Shown here: positions 1 to 9,428 of the stretch, piece after piece
How the letters are laid out: each line of letters opens with the position of its first letter
Position numbering within the stretch: position 1 is the first letter of the stretch
Source: Pyropia yezoensis
Lineage: Eukaryota > Rhodophyta > Bangiophyceae > Bangiales > Bangiaceae
NCBI GenBank assembly: GCA_009829735.1
Contig: CM020618.1
Span: 27,504,894-27,568,893, forward strand
Direction: 5' to 3'
DNA length: 64,000 bases
The notes under the pieces: model-generated
What the model saw: the letters and a program-made list of their open reading frames with translations, nothing else
What the model was told of the DNA's origin: nothing
The model's database searches: none
Made by a program: the position numbers and the translations under genes

Positions 1-1
1 G

Positions 2-127
2 GAGGGGGAGGATGAGGACGAGGAGGCCGAGGAAGATGGTGATGGTGGGAGTGAGGATTGTAGTGGCTCCGGTGAGAGTGGGGATGGTCGGCAGAGCGGG
101 GATGAGGATGAGAGTGGCAGTGCGTGA
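2..127 (+). CDS. C-terminal tail of an acidic protein (5' end outside window)
   Basis: The frame starting at base 2 is open to a TGA at 125-127. It encodes about 41 residues dominated by Glu, Asp, Gly and Ser (pattern EGEDEDEEAEEDGDGG). This is the low-complexity acidic tail of a protein whose body lies upstream of the window. No domain is visible, so no function can be given. Acidic tails of this kind occur in many nuclear and chromatin proteins, but that is only a general association. Confidence 0.45.
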   Translation, partial: EGEDEDEEAEEDGDGGSEDCSGSGESGDGRQSGDEDESGSA

Positions 128-209
128 TAATGTTCAATGATCATTGCTTTCTTGCTACTTCCTGTGTTTGCTTGTGTGTCATTGTATGTCCCTGTATGTC
201 CCTGTATGT

Positions 210-1310
210 CCGATATGCCGTCGCCATGGTGGTGGTGGACAACAAGTGTGCGGCGACTTCCGCGGCGGTCCTGATGCACGGGGGGCCGCTAGCAGCGGCT
301 GCCACGGTGCTTTTGTTGGGCGACTGGACGAGCGGCAGCTGCTGTGAAGGCGCGGGCGTCACTGACGCCTGGGCGGATGGCCTGGGCGGACGGCAGCTGC
401 CGCGGCGGTGCGGGTGGGTGACGGCTGCCTCGGTGGTGATGGTGGGTGGCTGGACGAGTGGTGGCGCGTTGGTGTCGGTCGGGGGTCTGGTGGGTGGCGA
501 CTGCCAATGTCCTGCTCGGGGGCAGCAGGACGTGCGGCAGCCGCCGCGGCGGCACTATCTTCGCGGGCGCCGCTTTCACCGTGGCGTCGGTGCGCGGTGG
601 GCTCGGAGAGGCTGCCGCGAAAGTACGTGCGAGATGCACGGGCCACTGCCGCGGTGGTGGAGGACGTTGGCTGGGCGGGTGGCCTGGTCGGGTGGCAAAT
701 GCCGCGGCGGTGCAAGCTGCACGGGCGACGGCTGCCGCCGTGGTTTTCGTGGGCGGCTTGGCGGGTGATGCTCGGCGCGTGGTGGCTGCCGCGGCTGTGC
801 GGAATCCACAGGCGCCGCTGCCACGGTGGTCGAGGGGGGCAGCTGGGCGGGTGGCCTGAACGGGTTTCAGCTGCCACGGCGGTGCAAGTCGCACGTGCAA
901 CGGCTGCCTCGGGCGGTTTTGTGGGCGGCTGGGCGGGTGGTGGCTGCCGCGGCGTGGCGGGATGCACGGGCGCCGCTGACACGGTGGTGAAGATGGGCTG
1001 CTGTGCGGGTGGTGGCTGCAATTGGGGTAAGCGTCCGCAGGTGGCACCTCTCGTTGCGTTGTTGGTGGGCGGCTCGGCACAGGGCGGTTACCGCAGCGGA
1101 GTTGGGGTGGCGTGGCGGCTGTCAGTGGTGGCTGGCGCGGTGGTGGCGGTGAAGTGGACAGGTAAGATAGTGACAGCCTCTGTGGTGGTGAAGGTTGGCG
1201 TGTGTATGGGAGGCGGATGCTGTTGTGGTGCACGTGGTGGGGGATGACAGGTGGACCCGACGACCGTCTGTGTCCGTGGTGGTGTCTGACGGTGTGTGTC
1301 GGGCGCGGCC
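210..1310. repeat. Degenerate GC-rich repeat field without a convincing gene
   Basis: This stretch is built from diverged copies of a unit with recurring blocks such as ggctgggcgggtggc, gctgccgcggcggtgc and tgcacgggcgccgctg, recurring roughly every 60-110 bp. Open frames exist in several phases on both strands because stop codons are rare at this GC content, but none looks like a folded protein. I see a decayed minisatellite. Flanking it are short simple repeats: tandem ccctgtatgt near 185-205 and gtctgtctg-type repeats near 1360-1395. Confidence 0.5.
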
Positions 1311-1419
1311 CAGACACTGTGGCGAGGCACTGACGTCGATGTGGCGAGTGGCTGTGACTGTGTCTGTCTGTAGTGTCTGTCCGTGTCTGTGTCTATTCAC
1401 CTGATCAGGCAGCTCCAGG

Positions 1420-1745
1420 TGGCCCGCCTCTGTGATATGTTTCTGAGCAACAACTAAAGTAAACAAAATTGAATGAGCAAATCCACAAGGACCGGAATAA
1501 AATGGGCCGTCATCCGGCGTCATCCGGCATGTGCCGGATACGCCCTGTAGTGGCCTATTCAACTCATTGTGTTTCACACTGCAATCTAGCTTGCATTGAG
1601 GTGTGTTATGGGATGCAATACACGTGGTGTATGTTGCATCACACCATTGTTGCTGCCCTTTTTCGGTGCCTGAGTTGCAAGCATCTGCCTGTATTTACTG
1701 CATTTCAAGCAGGCGTTGAAATACAGGAAAACATGCACTGAAATA
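1420..1745. other. Lower-GC segment with three inverted repeats at the broken end of a retroelement
   Basis: Composition drops sharply from the GC-rich field on the left. Three hairpin-capable inverted repeats are visible. The first is 1522-1539 (8-bp arms atccggca/tgccggat, 2-nt loop). The second is 1612-1640 (gatgcaa...ttgcatc and acac/gtgt). The third is 1688-1727 (cctgtattt...aaatacagg). The integrase reading of the neighbouring minus-strand retroelement stops making sense at about 1745, so this segment marks its truncation point. It may be a small inserted non-autonomous element. Confidence 0.4.
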
Positions 1746-4700
1746 CAGTGGTTCCGGTCGCCGACGATCATGTCACAGACTCCTTGGAAGAACAGGGATG
1801 CAAACTGGGGGCCATTGTCTGTTAAGACGGAGTCTGGAGGGCCGTAGGCAGCTATCCAGTATTCGCAGAAGGCTGACGTGACATCCAGAGCCGTAATGGT
1901 CCTCAGCGGGATCGCTCGAGTGAACTTGGAGAACCGGTCACAAAAGATGAGCAGGTATATGTTGCCACTGGATGTTTCAGGTAGGGGCCCCAGGATGTCC
2001 ATGCTTAAGCTTGCAAAGGGCTCCGCCGCAGGGAATATGCGTAGCTTAGGAGTCTTCTTCCTCTGGGACAACCGGTTCCTTGCACAAGAGACACAAGCTT
2101 CCAGGTGCTTATGGACGTCGCTGGCCATGGCTTCCCAGTAGTAATGTCGTCGCATTGAAGCATACATCCGATTGATACCAGGATGTCCGGCCTGGGGAGA
2201 CGAGTGCTCCAGGCGTAGGATGTCAGCTCGTAGACTTCGGAGTACGTAGACTTGAGTTGCCCCATCGAAGGGTGGCACCCGTACCAGGAGTCCATCTGTA
2301 GACTCGGAGAAACGACTGTTCCGATTCAGGTCCATTTGGTGGCGAAGCTCCAAGCTTTGAGAATCCGTCAATTGTGCCTCCAGCATCCGGTGAATGGTCA
2401 CCGGTTGATGAGCTTCAGAGGTCTCATACAGGGGAGCATGCCAGCCACGTCCGACATTCGGGAGGATGAAACAAGGTATTTCCTCCGGGATAGGACCGGT
2501 GTCGGCTGCAGGAGTCTCCAGCCGGGACATGGTGTCGGCGCAGTGGTGCTCTCTCCCTGCTCTGGTGCACACCTTGTACTGGAATTCCGACAGGCGTAAG
2601 CGCCACCGGGCGACCCTTCCTTGGCTGCTGTCCATGCATAGCAGCCACCTTAAGCTGGCGTGGTCCGTCCGGATGAGGAACTCTTGTCCTTTAAGATAGG
2701 GGCGTAACAGGAATCAGTCCGAGACGACCGCCAAGCACTCGCGCTCCGTCGTGGAATATTTCTTCTCGGCTGGAGTCAGGACGCGACTGTAGTAGCCTAT
2801 CAGGAGAAAGTGCCCATCAGGTTGCTGCTGGAGTAGTGAGCGCCCCACCTAAACGCCACAGGCATCAGTCTCCAGGACAAACTGGCCCTTCCGCTTGGGT
2901 AACGCCAGTATTGGAGTGGTGGTCAGGCGCTTCTTGAGTTCTTCGAAGGCCGCGGTCTGCTTCTCGTCGAACACCGGGAGTTGTGCGGGAAGCTTCTTGC
3001 TGGTGAGCTTGGTCAATGGCCGAGAAATCAGGGCATAGTCCCTTACGAACCGGCGGTAGACGTTCCACATACCCAGGAAGCTCTTGAGTTCCATCTGGGT
3101 TTTAGGTTGCCATGCATGCCGGAGGGCCTTGATGTTCTTCTCATTGACTCGGAGCTCCTCCGGACTCAGCACGTGCCCCAGGTACTCCACCTCAGTCTCA
3201 AACAGGTGGCATTTCTCGGCTTTTAGGGTAACTCCAGCCTTGGTAAGGAGGGCCAGGACCTCTCGAAGGTGCTCCAGGTGTTCTCCGGGGTCTTGGAGAA
3301 AACGATAATATCGTCCAGGTAGACCAAACATGTTCTCCACCTTAGTCCCGACAGGATGATGTCGATGGCTCTCTGAAAGGTTGCCGGAGCATTGGTGAGA
3401 CCAAAAGGAAGACGCTTGCACCAGAATAGTCCCAGGTGGCACGTGAAGGTGGTCTTGTCCTTGTCCTCATCAGCCAGAGGGATCTGCCTTAAACCGGCAT
3501 TACAATCCAGCGTTGAGAAGAGGGTGGCATCACCAGGGAAGTCGATGCAATCATCTATCCGGGGTATCGGGTATACATCCTTGACTGTCAACTCGTTCAG
3601 GCGCCTGTAGTCAACGCAAAAACGGAAATGACCGCCAGGTTTTGGGACGACTACCACCGGGAAGGCCCACTCGCCATCAGACGGCTCGATGACATCCATC
3701 TTGAGCATCTTGTTAACCTGCTTCTCAATCTCATCCCGGCGATGTGGTCCAGCCCGGTATGGTTGCAGGTGTACTGGCTTGGCGTCTGGCTTGAGTTGAA
3801 TCCGGTGTAGAGTGGGGTCCATCTTGCCCAGCTCTCCAGACCACAAGTGCCGATATTCCTGGAGAAGCTTCTCCAGTGCCTCCTTCAAGTCGGGAGGTAC
3901 ATTTTCTTGTTTGACCTTCGGCATCCCGGGTGGTGCTTGTTCGGGCTTCGGAGTGGCGCTGCCAGCCTGCTCTTGTTTCGGAGGTACGTCTAAGGCCGTC
4001 AAGTTGGATGCCAGCTCTTGTTGCAGGTTCAAGAGGTCTTCCTTGCTCATAGCACGGGCGGACCCCCGGTAAGGCTCTGCTGTACCAACTCGGGTTCCCT
4101 TGGCGAGGGTTATTGGCTTCCGGCTCACGTTGACGATCAGCACCGAGAACGGGGTGTGCCTTTCTACCTTCTTGTGATGTCCGTGGGCCAAGTATAACCG
4201 GTGTTTCGCCAGAAATTCCTTACGTCCGTAGATCAGGCATTGACCTGCAGTCCGGGTCGTTACTTGAACCTTGGTCTCCGAGCGAGGAGGTAGGAGCACC
4301 GGTTTGAAGAGAGTCAAGGTAGAAGGTGGGATGCGTTCCTTCTTGTTCTTGACTAAATGAACCTTGGCGTCCATATGCTCCAATACCGGTGACACAAACC
4401 AATGGTTGAACTGCACCTTTCTTTCTCCGGGTAGGATGCTCTTGACATGCTGCTTCTGGAAGTCCCAGCCTAGGATAAGGGGGACTGATAGGGTCTTGAC
4501 AACTAGAAAGGGAAAAAGCATTGGTTCATTGTTGACATAGATGGCGACGGGAAGGCGGCCCAGCGGTCGTAGGGTTTGACCTGATGCGTCGACAATGCGG
4601 GTTCTGGTAGGCGCTCTCCAGGCATGTCGACGCCAGCCCGGTGGTAACAGGTTCTCAGTGATGACGCTTGGTCCGGCTCCCTTGTCATCCACCAGCGTTA

Positions 4701-4929
4701 GAGCTTGGGGGAGGCTATCCCCTACACGCATACGAGCATTAATGTTGAGGTTTTCCTTACGCAGGACAAGCAAGGTCCCCTTGAACAAACAGGGTGTCGA
4801 GGCGGCTACCAGTTGAGCAGGTAACTGCCGTCCTTTCTCCCGGCACGCAAGGGGAGAACGGGTAGAAGTACCCTGCCGTTGGAGGTTCGGGAAGACACTT
4901 GGGGAGAGCGCCTGCCCTACTCGTTTCCC
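1745..4929 (-). pseudogene. pol: Pol of family-2 retroelement (protease-RT-RNase H-partial integrase), broken
   Basis: From about 4929 the -1 frame runs through a protease-like segment ([11 protein letters not shown]; the usual D-T/S-G triad is degenerate). Reverse transcriptase follows, with [23 protein letters not shown] and the catalytic YLDD, to about 3290. A single-base deletion near 3285 moves the RT thumb and RNase H into another frame (3442-2849). A TAG at 2849-2851 and a TGA at 2714-2716 interrupt RNase H. Integrase begins with an HHCC-type zinc region and a core with MDILGPLP and DNGPQFAS (two catalytic Asp), then is lost at about 1745. At 8380 the inverted copy has CAG where this copy has TAG. 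Confidence 0.85.
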
Positions 4930-6678
4930 GAGCCCGAAGAATCCGTGGAGGTCTCGGTCTCCAGGTGAAAGTCTGTAGGAGCTTCCTTGGTCAGAGCCTC
5001 GGTGATGCTCTGCAAGGTTGCCACCCGAACCGCGTGTACCTGTGCCTTGTCCGTCTTGGAAGGTGCTTGCCGGTCAGCGCAGTTGACCGCCTTAACGAAC
5101 ACCAGTCCTTGACGCTTGAGCTTCTCCTGGATATCCTTGGGGATGGTCGGGCACTGGTAGGACATGTGGTCCTCCTTCTGGCACAGCCAGCAAGACCGGA
5201 ACCGCTGGTTCTTGACCTGCTTGGGGGCGACCAGGTAAGGCTGCTCCTTAGAAACGAAGCCGCCCCACGTGTCCCCTGACCCCACGGGTGAGGCCTCGCC
5301 AACTGCGAGTACCGGTACAGGGCTATCACCTCCCTTGTACTTGTCGGGTCCGGGACGAACTCGCGACAACGGCTTGGGAGTTGATACCATTGGAGCTTGG
5401 AGGGCCTTGGCTGGCCGGTACTTGCCCTGGGTGTAGGCCATCAACTGCTGGAAGGTATGTTCTTGATGTTCCTGGTTGTAGTTCTCCGCATCCACTTGAA
5501 GATATTCAGGAAGCCCTTCCGAGAAGATCATCTTGAGGCTGTCCTCAGGGTAAACGTTGCCACAAGCCTTGCTCATCTCCCGGACACGACGGGCGAAGGC
5601 CTCTGGAGTCTCTTGTCTCCCCATGGTTGCCCGGTTCAGCCTGCCGACTGCCTTACGCAGGGAGTCCGCGTCAGCGTAGTTGGACAGGAGCCAGCTGACC
5701 GCCTCCGGATAGCTCCCAACGGTACGCCCGACAATGTGTCCGGCAGAGTCTGGTAGAACCTGTGCAAACCGCTGCTCCGCTTCTCCGGTCATGAAGTTAA
5801 CCAGGAGGTAGAGGGCCTTGCCCTCGGACACATCGTTGTCGTTGCATGCCTTGACAAACCGGTGCAGGAAGGCAAAGATAAGCGCCGGTCTCTTCCCGGA
5901 ACACTTAGGATGTCCCCCGAAGCTCGGCTGCATTCGCCGGTTCAGGGATGCCATCTTCTTGGCCATCTTCTGGGTGTAACCTTGGTCTTGGTTCTCCAGC
6001 CGGTAGTTACCCCAATACGTGAACTTGTTCAGGGTGGCATCTCCCGCTTGGTGGGCAGGGAAGTCCAACTCGACAAGCCTGCGCCGGGTGGGACCAGGAG
6101 ATGCGTCCCAGTCATATCCCTCCTCAGAGCTGCAGGAACTGGTCTCGCTGGTGCTGGAGCGACGGCGACGACGCCGACGCCTCCGGCTGGTCCGGTTACC
6201 GGTCTTGGAGCTCCCCGCCCCATAGGACGCTAAGGGGAGGAAAAGCTTGGCCGGTCCCAGGAGTCGAGGTCTCAGGGAGACCCAAAAAGCCAGTCACAGC
6301 GGTGCCTCTGGCACTGCTAGTGCCCACAGGAAGAGGTGTATACACCCAGCTGCCATGTGTAGGTCCAGGAGTAAACACACCAGGGGCTATCCCTGGAGGT
6401 TGAGGAGTAGAACCGACAGGAGGGAGACGTCTGCTGCGAGCGGACTCAAACGCCGTTGACTCCGGGGTGGCTCCCACAGGGGGAACAGCCGGAGAAACGG
6501 GAGCAGGAGGTGCTTGGCCGCCTGTAGACTCCAGCCCGCTACCAAATGTCACACCCAGGTCTGCTTCACCCGTAGGGAGAACGCCGGGTTGGAGACCATC
6601 CCCCGCGGTGACCAGGGATGCGTCTAGGGACGCCGGGTCTACCCCTTCGGGCACCGTCGTGCCAGGGAGGGTAGCCAT
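4917..6678 (-). CDS. gag: Gag polyprotein, family-2 retroelement
   Basis: The core frame (6068 down to 4917) encodes a retrotransposon capsid-type helical region followed by one CCHC zinc knuckle ([14 protein letters not shown], spacing C-x2-C-x4-H-x4-C) and a Ser/Gly/Glu tail ending GNE-stop (TAG at 4917-4919). A Pro/Gly-rich N-terminal part starting at the ATG at 6678 lies in another frame and joins the core only across a frame break between about 6196 and 6160. Gag would form the virus-like particle and bind the element RNA. The sequence GGGAAAC just before the stop is a -1 slip site feeding pol. Confidence 0.8.
4923..4929 (-). promoter_or_regulatory. -1 programmed frameshift heptamer G GGA AAC (family 2)
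   Basis: In the gag frame the codons are GGA AAC GAG TAG, preceded by a codon ending in G, which gives the canonical X XXY YYZ heptamer GGGAAAC. One codon later gag stops. The pol frame is exactly -1 relative to gag and is open from this site through protease and RT. The same arrangement occurs in families 1 and 3. Confidence 0.7.
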
Positions 6679-6865
6679 GTTGGTCTCTTGACAGCCACAG
6701 TCCAGTTGCCTGCGTGTCCAAAGATCGCAAGACCACAAGAGAGGGGTTGGAGAGCCAGGAATGGGATTCCCGTGAACGGGTGCAAATAATTCCCAAACCA
6801 CAGAAAAAGACAGAACAGGAACAACCCAACCGCTGCTCCCAAATGTCTCTTCTCAAACGCTCCAA

Positions 6866-6880
6866 TCCCCTGCTGCTCCA
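6866..6880 (-). other. Primer-binding site of family-2 element
   Basis: In element orientation the sequence is TGGAGCAGCAGGGGA, 7 nt (tatttgg) after the LTR end. The same 15 nt follow the 5' LTRs of family 1 (9228-9242) and family 3 (49744-49758). A primer tRNA would end in CUGCUGCU-CCA. I cannot name the isotype, and no such tRNA gene is visible in the window. Confidence 0.75.
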
Positions 6881-6887
6881 CCAAATA

Positions 6888-7458
6888 TGTGGTATAAAAC
6901 TCGATCCTTTCAGACACGTGTCAGTATCCCTCGGGGGAAAGGGACAGGTAACACAGAAAGGGGAACTACGAGAGTGGTATGCCTGTTGCCTCACGTGCCT
7001 GCTCGCAGAGCAAACAGATACGCACGGTGGTGCACACGGGGAAGAGGAAACCAAACGCGCAGTTATCTTTTTCCTGAGGGCGCGGGCCAAGGGCGCCTCG
7101 CTGTCCCTCTTGACGTGCATCTGGGAGAGCCTTGGCACGTTGGCCAGGTAGCCCCCCCATATCCCCGAGTGGCCCCGACCCGAGTCTAACCTCGTCAGGT
7201 CGGGGGCCGTTATCACTACTAATTCTACTTCCACTCACTAATATCACAGTCAAATTCTTTCAAATCAAGTCCCTCACAAGTATGCAAAAACCCATCAGAA
7301 GTCCCTCTCTCACGTGTGGATAGCGTAGTCCACCGCATCCCAGTGCCGGGCACGGGCCACGGCCGCCAACCATCACCACACGGCGGGCGTGTTCTGGCAC
7401 CTGGTGCCCTCTGGTTGTAGTCCCGGGTCGGCGCCAAGTCGGGGCCAGGAATGCTACA
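6888..7458 (-). repeat. 5' LTR of family-2 retroelement (571 bp)
   Basis: The segment is duplicated at 61554-62124 with the same length of 571 bp and, by eye, roughly 5% divergence. In element orientation it starts TGTAGCAT and ends ATACCACA, the usual TG...CA termini. Similarity between the two copies stops exactly at these ends. On the gag side it is followed after 7 nt by the primer-binding site. On the other side, at 7459, it abuts an inverted pol fragment of the same family instead of a target-site flank. Confidence 0.85.
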
Positions 7459-8818
7459 CACCTGCAAACGTATCGGGCTGGACCACATCGCCGGGATGAG
7501 ATTGAGAAGCAGGTTATCAAGATGCTCAAGATGGATGTTATCGAGCCCTCCGATGGCGAGTGGGCCTTCCCGGTGGTAGTCGTCCGGAATCCTGGCGGTG
7601 ACTTCCGTTTTTGCGTCGACTACAGGCGCCTGAACGAGATGATGGTCAAGGATGCATACCCGATACCCCGGATAGATGATTGCATCGATTTTCTCGGTGA
7701 TGCCACCCTCTTCTCAACGCTGGATTGTAATGCCGGTTTAAGGCAGATCCCTCTGGCTGATGAGGACAAGGACAAGACTACTTTCGCGTGACATTTGGGG
7801 CTATTCCGGTGCAAGCGTCTTTCTTTTGGCCTTACCATTGCTCCGGCTACCTTCCAGAGAGCCATGGACATCATCCTGTCGGGACAAAGATAGAGGACAT
7901 GTCTGGTTTACTTGGACGACACTATCGTCTTTTCCAAGACCCCGCCGGAGCACCTAGAGCACCTCCGAGAGGTCCTTGCTCTCTTGTCCAAGGCTGGGGT
8001 TACCCTGAAGGCAGAGAAGTGCCACCTGTTCGAGACTGAAGTACACTACCTCGGACACGTGCTGAGTCAGGGGGAGCTCCGGGTCAACGAGAGGAATATC
8101 AACGCTCTTCGAAAAGCCCGGCAACCTAAGACCCAGACGGAACTCAAGAGCTTCCTGGGTATCTGCAACGTCTACCGCCGGTTTTTACGGGACTATGCCC
8201 TGATTGCCAGGCCGTTGATCAGGCTCACCAGCAAAGAGCTCCCCGCACAGCTCCCGGTGTTCGACGAGAAGCAGGCAGCTGCCCTCTAGTAGCTCATGAA
8301 GCGCCTGACCACGACTCCAGTACTTGAGCTACCCCAGCGGGAGGGCCAGTTTGTCCTGGAGACTGACGCCTGTGGCGTCCAGGTGGCGTGCTCTCTACTC
8401 TAGCAACAACCTGATGGGCACTCCCTCCCGGTGGGCTACTGCAGTCGCGTCTTGACTCCAGCCGAGAAGAAATATTCCACGACGGAACGCGAGTGCTTGG
8501 CAGTCGTCTTGGACTGATTCCTGTTACGCCCCTATCTAGAAGGACAAGAGTTTCTCATCCGGATGGACCACGCCAGCCTAGGGTGGCTGCTATGCATGGA
8601 CAGCAGCCAAGGAAGGGTCGCCCGGTGGCGCATACGCCTGTCGGAATTCCAGTACAAGGTGTGCACCAGAGCAGGGAGAGAGCACCACTGCGCCGACACC
8701 ATGCTCCGGTTGGAGACTCCTGCAGCTGATACGGGCCCAGTTCCGGAGGAAAGACCCTGTTTCATCCTCCCGAATGTCGGACGTGGTTGGCACGCTCCTC
8801 TATAGGAGTCGCCTAAAG
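7459..8818 (+). pseudogene. pol: Family-2 pol fragment in opposite orientation (left part of a split copy)
   Basis: The sequence reads RT from just before the [10 protein letters not shown] motif, through YLDD (about 7909-7920), the thumb, RNase H and the start of the integrase zinc region (GRGWHAPL). It closely matches the minus-strand copy at 1745-4929. It carries several stops: TGA near 7791, TAG near 7891, TAG TAG near 8287, TAG at 8401 and TGA near 8515. The fragment has no LTR of its own and starts right at the family-2 LTR. Its continuation lies at 18690-18805, because the family-1 element inserted at 8818. Confidence 0.8.
8814..8818. repeat. Target-site duplication TAAAG, left copy
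   Basis: TAAAG directly precedes the 5' LTR at 8819 and is repeated directly after the 3' LTR at 18690-18694. Removing the element and one copy restores continuity of the family-2 pol reading. Confidence 0.9.
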
Positions 8819-9223
8819 TGTAGCATATCCGCCCTTTGCACCGAATTCCGGTATTGTCTGGATAGTAGCCCCCCGACTGGTGGCCCCAACCCTGTCGGTA
8901 TGGGCCCACTTGTGGCTCGCCCTTCGGGGGACTACTTTTGCTTTGTATTGTTTATCTGTCCTTGCCTTGGAGGGATCTTTTATGTGAATTGCCATGCTCG
9001 TAGCGATCGGCCGTCCGGCCTCCGCTCGGTCGCTCGACCAGCATGTTATTTCGGCCTTACCTGCGACGTGGGGGCTCGCCGCCGCCGATCGGCCGGCTTG
9101 CTCCCCATCGAACGTCTGAGAGATAAAGGCTTGTCATCTTTGCCTTTACGGTAATAGCTGTCTCTTTGCCTTCCGGGCGTCGGTTGGTCCCATATCCTTT
9201 TATTGGTCAACACTTATTTCTCA
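8819..9223 (+). repeat. 5' LTR of family-1 element
   Basis: It begins TGTAGCATATCCGCC and ends TTATTTCTCA, and is repeated at 18284-18689. The first eight bases resemble those of the family-2 LTR in element orientation. Promoter elements cannot be assigned, although a T-rich stretch near 8935-8985 could hold a TATA-like signal. Confidence 0.9.
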
Positions 9224-9227
9224 TTGT

Positions 9228-9242
9228 TGGAGCAGCAGGGGA
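9228..9242 (+). other. Primer-binding site of family-1 element
   Basis: TGGAGCAGCAGGGGA lies 4 nt (ttgt) after the 5' LTR and is identical to the sites of families 2 and 3. Confidence 0.75.
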
Positions 9243-9428
9243 TTACTGCTCGTGTGCGGTGCTGCCGTACGCTCGTTTGTGTTCCTTGGTGCCTTGTGGC
9301 AGCGTGTTCGGGTGTTGCTGGGCGACTACGCCGATTGGTGAAGGCTGGACAACGCCGGGCGTCGTGCCACGAGGACATTTTGGTCGGTAACGCGGGGCGC
9401 GCCGACACACGTTACGCCGGGTTGCAAT

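Larger units (their letters stand above)
1745..7458 (-). mobile_element. Truncated Ty3/gypsy retrotransposon, family 2 (minus strand)
   Basis: Reading leftward from 7458 the order is 5' LTR (7458-6888), primer-binding site (6880-6866), gag, -1 frameshift site, protease, reverse transcriptase, RNase H and the start of integrase. The element breaks off inside integrase near 1745, so the third catalytic acidic residue, the C-terminal part, any antisense ORF and the 3' LTR are missing. A frameshift near 3285, a TAG at 2849-2851 and a TGA at 2714-2716 also interrupt pol. It is a dead relic. A second family-2 element at 61554 onward supplies the missing 3' end layout. Confidence 0.85.

Noticed and set aside
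289..1317. A 342-codon minus-strand frame and long plus-strand frames over the GC-rich repeat field
   Set aside because: Pro/His/Arg-rich or Gly/Trp-rich low-complexity frames are expected from GC-rich repeats. No start context, domain or splice structure supports them.
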